The position numbers were made by a program, and so were the translations under genes. From Ruminococcus flavefaciens (GTDB taxonomy: Bacteria; Bacillota; Clostridia; Oscillospirales; Ruminococcaceae), in the NCBI GenBank assembly GCA_002371825.1, contig DFHF01000039.1, positions 1-64,000 on the forward strand: a stretch of DNA of 64,000 nt. The letters run 5' to 3'. The notes beneath the pieces were generated by a model. The model was not told the DNA's origin. It searched no databases and saw only the letters and a list, made by a program, of their open reading frames with translations. Of this stretch, positions 25,848 to 33,757 are shown piece after piece (positions within the stretch are counted from its first letter, which is position 1; every line of letters begins with the position of its first letter).

Positions 25848-26266
25848 CTTCCATAAGCGAAAGCAGACTTACCACACCGCACAGGGTGAGCGAGCCTGCG
25901 AGCGGAAGCGTGAAGGGCGCAGCTTTCAGCTAAAATGAAGCTTTTATTCACCGGATATACTTCCGTAAGCGAAAGCAGACTGACCGCTTCGCACAGGGTG
26001 AGCGAGCTTGCAAGCGGAAGCGTGAAGGGCGCAGCTTTCAGCTAAAATGAAGCTTTTATTCACCGGATATACTTCCGTAAGCGAAAGCAGACTGACCGCT
26101 TCGCACAGGGTAAGCGAGCTTGCGAGCGGAAGCGTGAATGGCGCAGCTTTCAGCTAAAATGAAGCTTTTATGCACCGGATATACTTCCGTAAGCGAAAGC
26201 AGACTTACCGCACCGTACAGAGTGAACGAGCTTGCAAGCGGAAGCGTGAAGGGCGCAGCTTTCAGC
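25848..26266. repeat. Array of four 112-bp direct repeats
   Basis: Four copies begin at 25848, 25960, 26072 and 26184, exactly 112 bp apart; the last stops after about 83 bp, just before the tRNA. The unit starts CTTCCGTAAGCGAAAGCAGA, contains GTGAGCGAGCTTGCAAGCGG (with the palindrome GCTTGCAAGC) and AGCTTTCAGCTAAAATGAAG, and ends CACCGGATATA. Copies differ at a few scattered bases. The unit has inner complementary segments (GCGAA...TTCGC, CTTCC...GGAAG), so RNA from it would fold. It lies directly downstream of tRNA-Arg on the tRNA's strand. Confidence 0.92.
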
Positions 26267-26272
26267 TGCTGC

Positions 26273-26347
26273 TGGTACGCCTGACAGGAGTCGAACCTGC
26301 GCACATGGCGTCGGAGGCCACTGCTCTATCCACTGAGCTACAGGCGC
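26273..26347 (-). tRNA. tRNA-Arg (anticodon CCG)
   Basis: 75-nt cloverleaf on the minus strand with encoded CCA end. Acceptor stem GCGCCTG pairs with CAGGCGT; D arm GCTC...GAGC; anticodon loop CTCCGAC gives anticodon CCG, reading CGG codons; T arm GCAGG-TTCGACT-CCTGT. A promoter lies about 50 bp upstream. Confidence 0.96.
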
Positions 26348-26395
26348 ATAAGTACCTGCTGCTGATAATCACTGACGACATCAGCAACAATATAT

Positions 26396-26424
26396 ATTAT
26401 ACCAAAAAACGGAAGAATATGCAA
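26396..26424 (-). promoter_or_regulatory. Promoter of tRNA-Arg
   Basis: Minus strand: TTGCAT (26419-26424), 17-bp spacer, TATAAT (26396-26401). Confidence 0.65.
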
Positions 26425-26483
26425 GAGGTTGAGAAATTGTTATAAAATAAAATTTATAATGCAGACATATGGGGGTGTTTTTA

Positions 26484-26512
26484 TTGATTTTTAAAATAAT
26501 ATATGATATAAT
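26484..26512 (+). promoter_or_regulatory. Sigma-A promoter of the folate operon
   Basis: TTGATT (26484-26489), 17-bp spacer, TATAAT (26507-26512). The -10 box is itself the left arm of the 13-bp inverted repeat at 26506-26535. A second TATAAT at 26625-26630 could serve a downstream start, though no good -35 is placed for it. Confidence 0.6.
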
Positions 26513-26712
26513 GAATGCATACGCATTCATTATATATTTATTAAAATGCCCTTGCAGATACGCAGATCAGAGATCTGCTCCCTGCATATCGGGCGATTAT
26601 ATCATAACGCTTACGCTTTTATGATATAATGAATGCTTGTGATTTTATGGTGTACTGTTCATACATAGATCTTATAAAAATCTGAATGACCTGCCTGTAA
26701 ACGGAGGCTTAA

Positions 26713-27198
26713 ATGAAGCTAAAGATAGCAAATGCAATATTGAATGATCCGGTATTCCGCAGAAGGATAGAGAAACTGGAAGAATTGGAAAAGGACCGTA
26801 TTTTCTGCGGGCACGGTCTCGATCACCTTTTGAATGTGGCAAGACTGACTATGCTTATCTGTCAGGAGAGGGAGATAACTGCTGATCCGGATATAGTATA
26901 TTCAGCTGCATTGCTCCACGATATCGGCAGAGTAGAGGAGTATACTATGGGGCTGCCTCATGAAAATGCCGGTGCAGATGCGGCTGGAAAGATACTTTCC
27001 GGAATTGGCTGCGGCGCAGAGGAAACTGAGGAAATAATCCGGCTCATCCTCTGCCATAGAAAGAAACGGTCTGACAGAGGGACTATTGAATCGGCCTTTT
27101 ATGATGCAGATAAAAAATCAAGAATGTGCAGTTTCTGTAAAGCACAGGCAGAGTGCAACTGGCCTGATGAGAAGCGGAATCTGATAATTGAGGTGTGA
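26713..27198 (+). CDS. HD-domain phosphohydrolase of the folate operon
   Basis: A 161-residue HD-superfamily protein, first in an operon with folP, folBK and folA. The metal ligands are H (GHGLDH), HD (LLHDIGR) and later HEN (LPHENAG), with a second histidine set at ILCHRKKR. The C-terminal part has CSFCKAQAECNW, three cysteines that may bind metal or be structural. GGAGG lies 7 bp before the ATG. In folate synthesis the removal of phosphates from dihydroneopterin triphosphate is often not assigned to a gene. An HD enzyme in this position is a reasonable candidate, but no catalytic evidence is available here. Confidence 0.85.
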   Translation: MKLKIANAILNDPVFRRRIEKLEELEKDRIFCGHGLDHLLNVARLTMLICQEREITADPDIVYSAALLHDIGRVEEYTMGLPHENAGADAAGKILSGIGCGAEETEEIIRLILCHRKKRSDRGTIESAFYDADKKSRMCSFCKAQAECNWPDEKRNLIIEV

Positions 27199-27199
27199 T

Positions 27200-28036
27200 A
27201 TGAGGATAGGCAGAAGAGAATTTGATACTTCCGGTAACTGCTATATCATGGGGATACTTAACGTTACCCCTGATTCTTTTTCAGACGGGGGACGATATAA
27301 TAGTATTGATACGGCACTTTATCAGACTGAAAAAATGCTGTCTGAGGGAATGGATATAGTTGATATAGGCGGAGAATCTACCCGCCCCGGATATACGATG
27401 ATATCCGATGAGGAAGAAATACAGAGAGTTGTTCCGGTGATCGAGGCTGTAAAGAGCAGATTTGATGTTCCGGTCTCACTTGACACTTATAAGTACAGGG
27501 TAGCTGAGGCAGGGATATCAGCCGGTGCTGACCTTATAAACGATATATGGGGACTGAAGTACGACAGCGGCGAAATGGCAGCTGTGATTGCAGGCAGCGG
27601 ACTGCCCTGCTGTCTGATGCATAACAGACGGGATACGGATTATAATTCGTTTTTCAGCGATGTAACAGAGGATATGCGGAAAACTCTTGAAATAGCTGAA
27701 AAAGCAGGTATATCAAGAGAAAAAATAATTGCAGATCCCGGGGTTGGATTTGCAAAGAGCTATGAGAATAATCTTGAGATCATTGACCGCCTCGATCAGT
27801 TCAGAAGTGAGACCGGACTTCCGGTGCTGCTGGGAGCTTCGAGAAAATCTGTTATCGGTCTTACTCTTGGGCTGCCGTCTGATGAAAGAGTAGAGGGGAC
27901 TGTGGCACTTTCTGTTATCGGAGCGATGAAGGGTGTTTCATTTGTCAGAGTCCATGATATAAAGGAAAATGCAAGAGCTGTCAGAATGGCAATGGCGGTC
28001 ATGAAAGGATATAAGAATGGACAAGATCTGTATTGA
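27200..28036 (+). CDS. folP: Dihydropteroate synthase
   Basis: FolP joins 6-hydroxymethyl-dihydropterin pyrophosphate to p-aminobenzoate; it is the sulfonamide target. The 278-residue TIM-barrel protein shows MGILNVTPDSFSDGG (pyrophosphate loop 1), DIGGESTRPG (loop 2), DPGVGFAK and LLGASRKS, and FVRVHDIKEN near the end. The start at 27200 follows GAGGTG by 5 bp; an in-frame TTG at 27188 is possible but overlaps the HD gene. It overlaps folBK by 20 bp. Confidence 0.96.
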   Translation: MRIGRREFDTSGNCYIMGILNVTPDSFSDGGRYNSIDTALYQTEKMLSEGMDIVDIGGESTRPGYTMISDEEEIQRVVPVIEAVKSRFDVPVSLDTYKYRVAEAGISAGADLINDIWGLKYDSGEMAAVIAGSGLPCCLMHNRRDTDYNSFFSDVTEDMRKTLEIAEKAGISREKIIADPGVGFAKSYENNLEIIDRLDQFRSETGLPVLLGASRKSVIGLTLGLPSDERVEGTVALSVIGAMKGVSFVRVHDIKENARAVRMAMAVMKGYKNGQDLY

Positions 28037-28835
28037 AGAACTGAAAATATTCGCTTATCACGGTGTATTTGAACATGAGAATGTCAACGGCCAGAATTTC
28101 TATGTAAATGCAGTGCTTTATATTGATACCGAAAAAGCGGGCCTGACTGATGAACTTGAAGCGTCAGTGGATTACGGAATGGTCTGTGGAGTAATTGAAA
28201 AGGCGATGACGGAGCAAACATTTAAGCTGATAGAATCGGCAGCACAGGCTGCAGCAATGGCAGTGCTGAACTCATCGCCGCTTATCGAAGGTGTTGACAT
28301 AGAAGTGAGAAAGCCGGAGGCTCCCATTGATATGGAGTTCGGTTCAGTCTCAGTGAAGATCAGCCGCAGGTGGCATAATGCACTGATCGCTGTGGGTTCC
28401 AATATAGGAGACAGCCGGAGCATTATCTCTGAGGCTGTCAGAAAGCTTGAGAAAAGCAGCTATATCAGTGATGTCAGACAGTCCTCGCTTATAGTTACGA
28501 AGCCCTATGGCTATACAGATCAGGCGGATTTTCTCAATGGGGCAGTTCTCTGCCGCACAGCACTTTCTGCTCATGGCCTGCTTGATCTTATGCATAAGAT
28601 AGAAAATGAGGCCGGACGTACCCGTGAGATCCACTGGGGTCCCCGTACACTTGATCTTGATCTGATATTCTATGACAGAGCGGTTATTTCAGATCCTGAT
28701 CTTGTAGTTCCGCACCCTGATATGCAGAACAGGGATTTTGTATTGAAGCCTGCGGCAGAACTCATGCCTGACTATGTTCATCCTGTTCTTGGAGTAAAGG
28801 TCAGAGAGCTGCTTGAAGGACTGAAAGAGCGATGA
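28017..28835 (+). CDS. folBK: FolB-FolK fusion: dihydroneopterin aldolase and HPPK
   Basis: A 272-residue bifunctional enzyme. Residues 1 to about 118 are dihydroneopterin aldolase (IEELKIFAYHGVFEHE with the family's catalytic region, and a late IEVRKPEAPI). Residues about 122-272 are 6-hydroxymethyl-dihydropterin pyrophosphokinase (ALIAVGSNIGD, NEAGRTREIHWGPRTLDLDL with the metal-binding aspartates, VVPHPDMQNRDFVL). The two steps are consecutive, delivering substrate to FolP. It overlaps folP by 20 bp and folA by 4 bp. Fusion of these two activities is known in Firmicutes. No folE is present in the window. Confidence 0.95.
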   Translation: MDKICIEELKIFAYHGVFEHENVNGQNFYVNAVLYIDTEKAGLTDELEASVDYGMVCGVIEKAMTEQTFKLIESAAQAAAMAVLNSSPLIEGVDIEVRKPEAPIDMEFGSVSVKISRRWHNALIAVGSNIGDSRSIISEAVRKLEKSSYISDVRQSSLIVTKPYGYTDQADFLNGAVLCRTALSAHGLLDLMHKIENEAGRTREIHWGPRTLDLDLIFYDRAVISDPDLVVPHPDMQNRDFVLKPAAELMPDYVHPVLGVKVRELLEGLKER

Positions 28836-29323
28836 TAAATATTATTGCTGCTGTTTCATCCAACAGAGTTATCGGCTGCGGAGGCTCTATTCCCTGGGAT
28901 ATACCGGAGGACAGGGCTTACTTCCGGAGGCTGACGACGGGAAATATCTGTATAATGGGAAGAGTCACCTATGAGAGTATAGGCAGGCCTCTTCCGGACA
29001 GGATCAATATAGTTGTTTCATCACAGAAGAAATACTGCGGAGAATTACTCAGGACAGTTCCTGATCTTAGAGCTGCACTCAGGCTTGCAGATGAGTGCGT
29101 AAAGCTTTCAGGAGGGAAAATGGAGATCTTCCTCTGCGGCGGTGAAAGGATATACTCAGAGGGGCTTTCCCATGCTGACAGGCTGTATCTGACTGAGATA
29201 AGCCGGAGTGTTGAGGGTGATGCTTTTTTCCCTGAGTATGATAAAAGAAAATTTGTACTGAAAAAAAGTGAGCACAGGGATGAGCTGTCGCTGAGTTTTT
29301 CAGTTTACGAAAGAATAAAATGA
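28832..29323 (+). CDS. folA: Dihydrofolate reductase
   Basis: FolA reduces dihydrofolate with NADPH. The 163-residue protein has the family start MINIIAAVSSNRVIGCGGSI, PWDIPEDRAYF with the active-site acid (the usual Asp27-type residue), the NADPH-binding GRVTYESIGRPLP, and FLCGGERIYSE. The C-terminal half shows YLTEI and the conserved aspartate/phenylalanine region GDAFFPEYD. Its ATG overlaps the folBK stop by 4 bp. Ends the folate gene set; 13 bp separate it from the DIP1984 gene. Confidence 0.95.
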   Translation: MINIIAAVSSNRVIGCGGSIPWDIPEDRAYFRRLTTGNICIMGRVTYESIGRPLPDRINIVVSSQKKYCGELLRTVPDLRAALRLADECVKLSGGKMEIFLCGGERIYSEGLSHADRLYLTEISRSVEGDAFFPEYDKRKFVLKKSEHRDELSLSFSVYERIK

Positions 29324-29336
29324 CGGAGGTATTACT

Positions 29337-29789
29337 ATGAAACTTGCAGAAGCATTACAGGAAAGAGCTGACCTGAACCGCAATATAGAGCAGCTTCGTG
29401 AGAGACTTTGCATAAATGCGATAGTTCAGGAAAATGAAAAGCCTGCTGAGGACCCTAAGGCTCTTCTCAGAGAGCTTGATTCATCGGCAGACCGTTTGCA
29501 GGAGCTTATGGAGCGTATAAATCGTACAAACTGTCTGACGGAGAAGGACGGTAAGTCCATAACGTCACTTATCGCCGCAAGAGACAGTCTTACTCTTCGT
29601 ATCGCTGCCTATAAGGCGCTTGTCAGAGAGGCAAGTCAGACCGGACGCCGTGCAAGGCAGACAGAAATAAAGCTCCTCAGCACAGTTGATGTCAAGAAGC
29701 TGCAGGCTGAGATAGATAAGATGTCTAAGGAGCTTCGTATAGTGGATAACACTATACAGTCGCTGAACTGGTCAACAGAGCTTCTGTGA
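29337..29789 (+). CDS. DIP1984-family coiled-coil protein
   Basis: A 150-residue, highly helical protein matching the DIP1984 family: MKLAEALQERADLNRNIEQL at the start, then LRERLCINAIVQENEKPAEDP, and a C-terminal VDNTIQSLNWSTEL. The middle has the marks INRTNC and SITSLIAARDSL. Heptad-like Leu spacing suggests a coiled coil. Its role is unknown and it bears no relation to folate chemistry that I can see. GGAGG lies 7 bp upstream, so it may be cotranscribed with folA. Confidence 0.88.
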   Translation: MKLAEALQERADLNRNIEQLRERLCINAIVQENEKPAEDPKALLRELDSSADRLQELMERINRTNCLTEKDGKSITSLIAARDSLTLRIAAYKALVREASQTGRRARQTEIKLLSTVDVKKLQAEIDKMSKELRIVDNTIQSLNWSTELL

Positions 29790-30088
29790 TATTTTTGGTG
29801 TAGCAGGAAGGGGCGAATACAAGTTTTGCCTTTTTCGTAAAAAAGGAAATTGCATGGTGCGTGAAGAGCAGCGTGGGGTCCGAATCCCTGTTTTAATGTT
29901 AGGCTCAGACATTGTACAAATGTATTGTTACTGTGTATTCTTATCACCGTGTATTGACTTTCCTGCGAGGGTGAGGATAGGGGAAATATAAAAAAATAAG
30001 GCTGCGGCCGCAATGTACATACAGTTCATCCTGCTGATATGCAGAGTTTTCTGTATGTGCTGCACGGCTGCGCCTTTTATTTTTGGTA
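29790..30088. other. Convergent intergenic region
   Basis: No supportable gene. A minus-strand frame at 29636-30013 overlaps the DIP1984 gene antisense and lacks a ribosome site. The right third holds a long imperfect inverted repeat that probably ends both converging transcripts. Confidence 0.6.
29992..30085. terminator. Long imperfect hairpin between convergent genes
   Basis: The arms AAAAAATAAGGCTGC... and ...GGCTGCGCCTTTTATTTTT pair over about 34 positions with some mismatches and wobble pairs. The inner 8 bp (ACATACAG with CTGTATGT) are perfect. Both outer flanks give U tracts, one for each strand. Confidence 0.7.
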
Positions 30089-31258
30089 TTATTCCATGAG
30101 CATTTCGTTTGTCATTTCAATGGCCTTATCGTACTGTTCATCGGAATCTGAATCTTCATTATCGAGCTGTACATCAGGTGTAAGTCCGCTTCCGTTGAAG
30201 CTTCCTGATACCTCAGTGCTTATCTCAGCAACTGTCAGCTTGACAGCTCCGCCGTTTTCAAACTCTGTGACGGACTGCATAACGCCCTTTCCCTTGGTCT
30301 TGGTGCCGACGAGCTTTGCATCTGCAAAATCACGGAGTGAAGCGGCAAACAGCTCTCCCTCACTGGATGTATTCCTGTTTACGATAACAGTGATGGGCAG
30401 TTCAAGCTTTGATTCATCTGAATAGAGGACTGTTTCTGTGTGGCCGTCCTTGTACTCAGCAGTAGCGATAACTCCCTCAGGGAGGAGCGGGTCAAGACAC
30501 TCCTGAAGAGCGCTCATTATACCGCCGTCGTTATCACGAACATCGAACACCAGAGCCTCAGCACCGTTAGAAGTCATTCTCTGAAGGACATCGACAAACT
30601 GGTCAGGAGTATTCTGCTTAAAGGAATCTATTTTTATATAACCGATATATCCGTCCACAAGATTACCTGTAACAGTTACAAGTTCAATTGAACGGCGGGT
30701 GAAGGTATAATCGGTATCGATACCGTTTCTGCGGACGATAAGGTCAACGTTGGTGCCCTCAGAGCCGTTTATTGCCTCCATAGCCTCATCGAAGCCGGTA
30801 TCAACAACATCAACTCCTGAAACGGATATGATAACGTCACCTGCCTGAAGGTCAGCTTCAGCAGCAGGGGAGTCATCGAGCACCTTATCTATGCGGATAT
30901 ATCCGCTCTCATCCTCAGCGAGGAAGAGGCCGAGTCCTATGACCTCACCGGCATCACTTGTCTGTTCGTCCTTGTATTCATTTTCCGAGAGATATTCTGA
31001 ATACTTATCTCCGAGGCCTGCTATATAGCCCTTGAGTATGCCGTTATTCAGGTCAGTTTCATCTATATCTCCGTAATAATTCTCCCTCACGAAGCTGTCG
31101 ATATGCTGAAGTGAGCTATATTTCTTTGCTTTTTCGTTTACGTCTATGACCTTCTTATTGTAGCTTTGCAGCGAAAAGAAGGAGGTGAGTATAAACGTTA
31201 CAGCCGAAGCAATAGCCATAAGGCTGATAGCAAGGCCGAGGCTGATTTTCTTGTTCAT
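30089..31258 (-). CDS. ctpA: S41 carboxyl-terminal processing protease
   Basis: A 389-residue membrane-anchored serine protease acting outside the cell on C-termini of substrates. Anchor at about 8-30; PDZ domain about 100-195 (VIGLGLFL, LQAGDVIISVSG); S41 core about 200-380. The Ser/Lys dyad is most likely Ser299 in NTSSEGELFAA and Lys324 in TKTKGKGVMQ. The start is set at the ATG at 31258; an in-frame TTG at 31282 adds eight residues and neither has a strong ribosome site. It is last in the ftsE-ftsX-hydrolase-ctp run, an order that also occurs in Bacillus (ctpB after ftsX). A terminator-like hairpin before it may lower its expression. Confidence 0.92.
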   Translation of the reverse strand: MNKKISLGLAISLMAIASAVTFILTSFFSLQSYNKKVIDVNEKAKKYSSLQHIDSFVRENYYGDIDETDLNNGILKGYIAGLGDKYSEYLSENEYKDEQTSDAGEVIGLGLFLAEDESGYIRIDKVLDDSPAAEADLQAGDVIISVSGVDVVDTGFDEAMEAINGSEGTNVDLIVRRNGIDTDYTFTRRSIELVTVTGNLVDGYIGYIKIDSFKQNTPDQFVDVLQRMTSNGAEALVFDVRDNDGGIMSALQECLDPLLPEGVIATAEYKDGHTETVLYSDESKLELPITVIVNRNTSSEGELFAASLRDFADAKLVGTKTKGKGVMQSVTEFENGGAVKLTVAEISTEVSGSFNGSGLTPDVQLDNEDSDSDEQYDKAIEMTNEMLME

Positions 31259-31280
31259 ATTACCATCGCTTTCATATAAC

Positions 31281-31311
31281 AAAAATTCGGGCAGTGCTCA
31301 GACTGCCCTGA
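31281..31311 (-). terminator. Internal terminator-like hairpin between the M23 gene and ctpA
   Basis: On the minus strand GGGCAGT pairs with ACTGCCC around a 6-nt loop, followed by GAATTTTTGTT. It lies in the 66-bp gap and would allow only part of the transcripts to reach ctpA. Confidence 0.6.
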
Positions 31312-31324
31312 ATCATATTTTTTA

Positions 31325-32740
31325 TCAACCAACGTAGTTCATAGGATTCTGTGCAACACCGTTGGCTCTTATCTCAAAGTGGAGATGAGCGCCGGTAGAC
31401 CAGCCTGTGCTGCCGATATAGCCTATAGTCTGGCCCTGTGATACATAATCACCAACGGATACGCATACAGAAGCGAGGTGAGCATACATTGTGGAATAGC
31501 CGCCGTCGTGAGCGATAAGGACGTAGTTTCCGTATCCTCCGCCGCAGCCGCAGCTTGAGGTCTTAGCGCAGTCGTGAGTGCAGGTGCTGTTCATAGCGAT
31601 AACAGTACCGCTCTGAGAAGCGCAGGCTGCACCGCCATGAATACCGGCATCTCCGACGTCGATACCTCTGTGAGTAGTGCCCCAGCGAGAGCCGAATCCG
31701 CTTGAAATGTAGTAGTAACCGGGAGCCGGCCATGCAAATCCGCTTGCATAGGTCTGAGGCTGAGTGTATGTAGGTTCAGGAGCAGTGTAGGTCGGCTGAG
31801 CTGAACTGCTGCCTCCGGATGAGGACTGCTGAGCAGCCTGCTGTGCTGCCTGCTGTGCTGCCTGCTGATCGGCAATTCTTTTAGCTTCCTCAGCAGCTTT
31901 TCTTGCTGCTTCTTCAGCGGCCTTTTTTGCAGCCTCACGGATAGCCTCTTCCTCAGCATCGAGTGCGGCATTATCCTTTGCGAGCTGATCCTTATTTCCT
32001 TCGATCATTCTCTGCTGCATAGCGAGATTATCGATGATCTCCTGAGTTTTAGCCATTTTGTCGTTGAGCTCTTCAAGATCCTTAGCCTTCTGAGCTTTCT
32101 TGTTTTCCTGATCCTGTTTTTTCATCTCAAGGGTCAGCTTTTCGGATTCAAGGTCCTTTTTGGACTGTTCAAGGTTATCGATCTCATCGAGGAGACCGTT
32201 TATGAGCTTTTCGTCATATTCAGCCATACGGTTAGCTGATTCGACCTGTGACATAAGGTCATAGAAGCTGTCTGCGCCAAGAACGATGGAAGCCAGGTTA
32301 TCGTTTCCTGATACATACATATCGCAGAGGCGCTCCTTGAATATTTCAACATTCTCATCGATAGTAGCCTGCTGTTCAACTATGCTCTGATCGAGAGAGG
32401 TGATATTCTGTTCTGTGTTGAAGATATCCTCATCAAGTTTATTGAGCTCAAGATTGAGGTTATCGATATTTTCCTTGATAAGTTTTATCTGCTCGGTAAG
32501 AGTCTGCTGATAGGCCTCTTCATTGGCTTTGTTGCCTTCGAGCTGATTGAGCTGATAATCGTAATCTGCGATCTTTGCGTCGTTTGCGGCTCTTTCCTCC
32601 TGGATCTCAGCAATAGTTTTAGCTGAGGCCTTGGTGGATGACTTGCTGTTTATTACAGGGTAGAATGTAACTACACCCAAAGAAAGTGCTGAACAAGTTA
32701 CGAATGAAAGAACCTTTCTTGTGATATTTAATTTACTCAT
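31325..32740 (-). CDS. PcsB/CwlO-like coiled-coil M23 peptidoglycan hydrolase
   Basis: A 471-residue secreted hydrolase likely activated by FtsEX during division. Signal peptide about 1-40; long coiled coil (about 42-285) rich in Lys, Glu, Leu and Gln; an Ala/Gln run and a Ser/Pro/Thr linker; then a LytM/M23 domain (about 350-471). Zinc-site marks are HRGIDVGD and the HxH in HLHFEIR. A Cys-rich insert (CTHDCAKTSSCGCGGG) sits between the first strand and YGNYVLIAH; such an insert is seen in clostridial relatives. The gene lies directly behind ftsX, as expected for a PcsB/CwlO partner whose coiled coil binds FtsX loops. 109 bp separate it from ftsX, so it may have extra promoter input. Confidence 0.93.
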   Translation of the reverse strand: MSKLNITRKVLSFVTCSALSLGVVTFYPVINSKSSTKASAKTIAEIQEERAANDAKIADYDYQLNQLEGNKANEEAYQQTLTEQIKLIKENIDNLNLELNKLDEDIFNTEQNITSLDQSIVEQQATIDENVEIFKERLCDMYVSGNDNLASIVLGADSFYDLMSQVESANRMAEYDEKLINGLLDEIDNLEQSKKDLESEKLTLEMKKQDQENKKAQKAKDLEELNDKMAKTQEIIDNLAMQQRMIEGNKDQLAKDNAALDAEEEAIREAAKKAAEEAARKAAEEAKRIADQQAAQQAAQQAAQQSSSGGSSSAQPTYTAPEPTYTQPQTYASGFAWPAPGYYYISSGFGSRWGTTHRGIDVGDAGIHGGAACASQSGTVIAMNSTCTHDCAKTSSCGCGGGYGNYVLIAHDGGYSTMYAHLASVCVSVGDYVSQGQTIGYIGSTGWSTGAHLHFEIRANGVAQNPMNYVG

Positions 32741-32848
32741 AATGATCTGCGCTGCGGGAATATAGGGAATAAATGCATTCCCGAACGCTGACTCCTTTCA
32801 TAATTATTATTTATCACTGTCAATATCGGAATTAGATTCGTATAAATA

Positions 32849-33757
32849 TCAGACATCAATATGACGTTTAGTACTGATAACGCTTCCCAGTGCGCCGATA
32901 AATGAGCCCACGAGGAGGTAAGCGATCAATACGAAAAGTCTGATCTTACTGAAGGGCATTAAGCTCTGTATGCCGAAAGCATTCATAAGGTAATGCTGCT
33001 CTGTCATAACGTTATAGGTTGAACGGTAGACGAGCCATGTGATGAAGAATGCGCCGATACCAGCAAAAAGTCCGGTGACCATACCCTCTACGAAGAAGGG
33101 CATACGGATGAATGAATTGGTAGCGCCGACATACTTCATGATCTGGATCTCCTCACGGCGGGCATAAACGCTGGCCTTTGTGGTGTTGGAGATCATTATC
33201 ATAGAAACGACTGAAAGCGTGAGGACCACAGCTCCGGCGATAAGTGAGATCACCTTTCTTAGCTCTTTAAGGAACTCAGCTACCTGAGGTGAAGAGCTTG
33301 CAGACTTGACATTGGGCAGAGCCTGTATAGAAGCTGTAGTATCGCTGATGATGTCGTTATCCTTGACTGTAACGCTGAAGCCGTCAGGCATGAAGTTAGC
33401 ATCCTTGATATGTGCTTCAAAGATATCCTCAGCATCAGGGAGCTTCTTCTTGGTTTCCTCAAGAGCACTTTCCTTTGACTTGAATTCAACGGTATTTACG
33501 TTATCCATAGCCTTAAGTGCATCTTCGACTTCCTTGACCTGGTCATCGGAAGCGCCTACATTCATGAATACAGCGATCTCATTCTTGTCTCCAAGACCGA
33601 GAATCATACGGTTCATATTTATGTAGAAAAGTGAAGCGATTCCAACAAGGAGAAGAGAGATGAGCAATACGCAGAAGGTTGCGAATGCCATCATTTTATT
33701 TTTCCAAATATTTTCCACGCCCTGATCGGCGAGGTATTTTATACCGCTCAGTTTCAT
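32849..33757 (-). CDS. ftsX: Cell-division protein FtsX
   Basis: FtsX is the membrane half of the FtsEX complex that gates peptidoglycan hydrolases. The 302-residue protein has four membrane segments (about 22-45, 170-195, 220-245 and 270-295). A large outer loop (about 50-168) binds the hydrolase, and the FtsX-type block ARREEIQIMKYVGATNSFIRMPFFVEG marks the inner half. The start overlaps ftsE by 4 bp, with GGAGG inside ftsE. Length is normal. Confidence 0.95.
   Translation of the reverse strand: MKLSGIKYLADQGVENIWKNKMMAFATFCVLLISLLLVGIASLFYINMNRMILGLGDKNEIAVFMNVGASDDQVKEVEDALKAMDNVNTVEFKSKESALEETKKKLPDAEDIFEAHIKDANFMPDGFSVTVKDNDIISDTTASIQALPNVKSASSSPQVAEFLKELRKVISLIAGAVVLTLSVVSMIMISNTTKASVYARREEIQIMKYVGATNSFIRMPFFVEGMVTGLFAGIGAFFITWLVYRSTYNVMTEQHYLMNAFGIQSLMPFSKIRLFVLIAYLLVGSFIGALGSVISTKRHIDV

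Larger units (their letters stand above)
26348..26712. other. Intergenic region with three successive hairpins
   Basis: No gene. It contains the tRNA promoter, the folate operon promoter, and three inverted repeats: a 13-bp perfect stem with 4-nt loop at 26506-26535, GCAGATC/GATCTGC at 26562-26578, and an 11-bp stem at 26596-26630. The 16-mer ATGATATAATGAATGC occurs twice as a direct repeat (26503-26518 and 26621-26636), bracketing the structure. Confidence 0.75.

Noticed and set aside
25848..26266. Repeat array read as a CRISPR
   Set aside because: The period is 112 bp and the whole unit is conserved; there are no variable spacers and no cas genes.
25769..26304. Open frames on both strands inside the repeat array
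   Set aside because: They only restate the repeat and, on the minus strand, yield the same peptide in two places; none has a ribosome site.
29860..29905. Sequence resembling a tRNA T arm (GGGGTCCGAATCCCT)
   Set aside because: No acceptor, D or anticodon stems can be formed around it.
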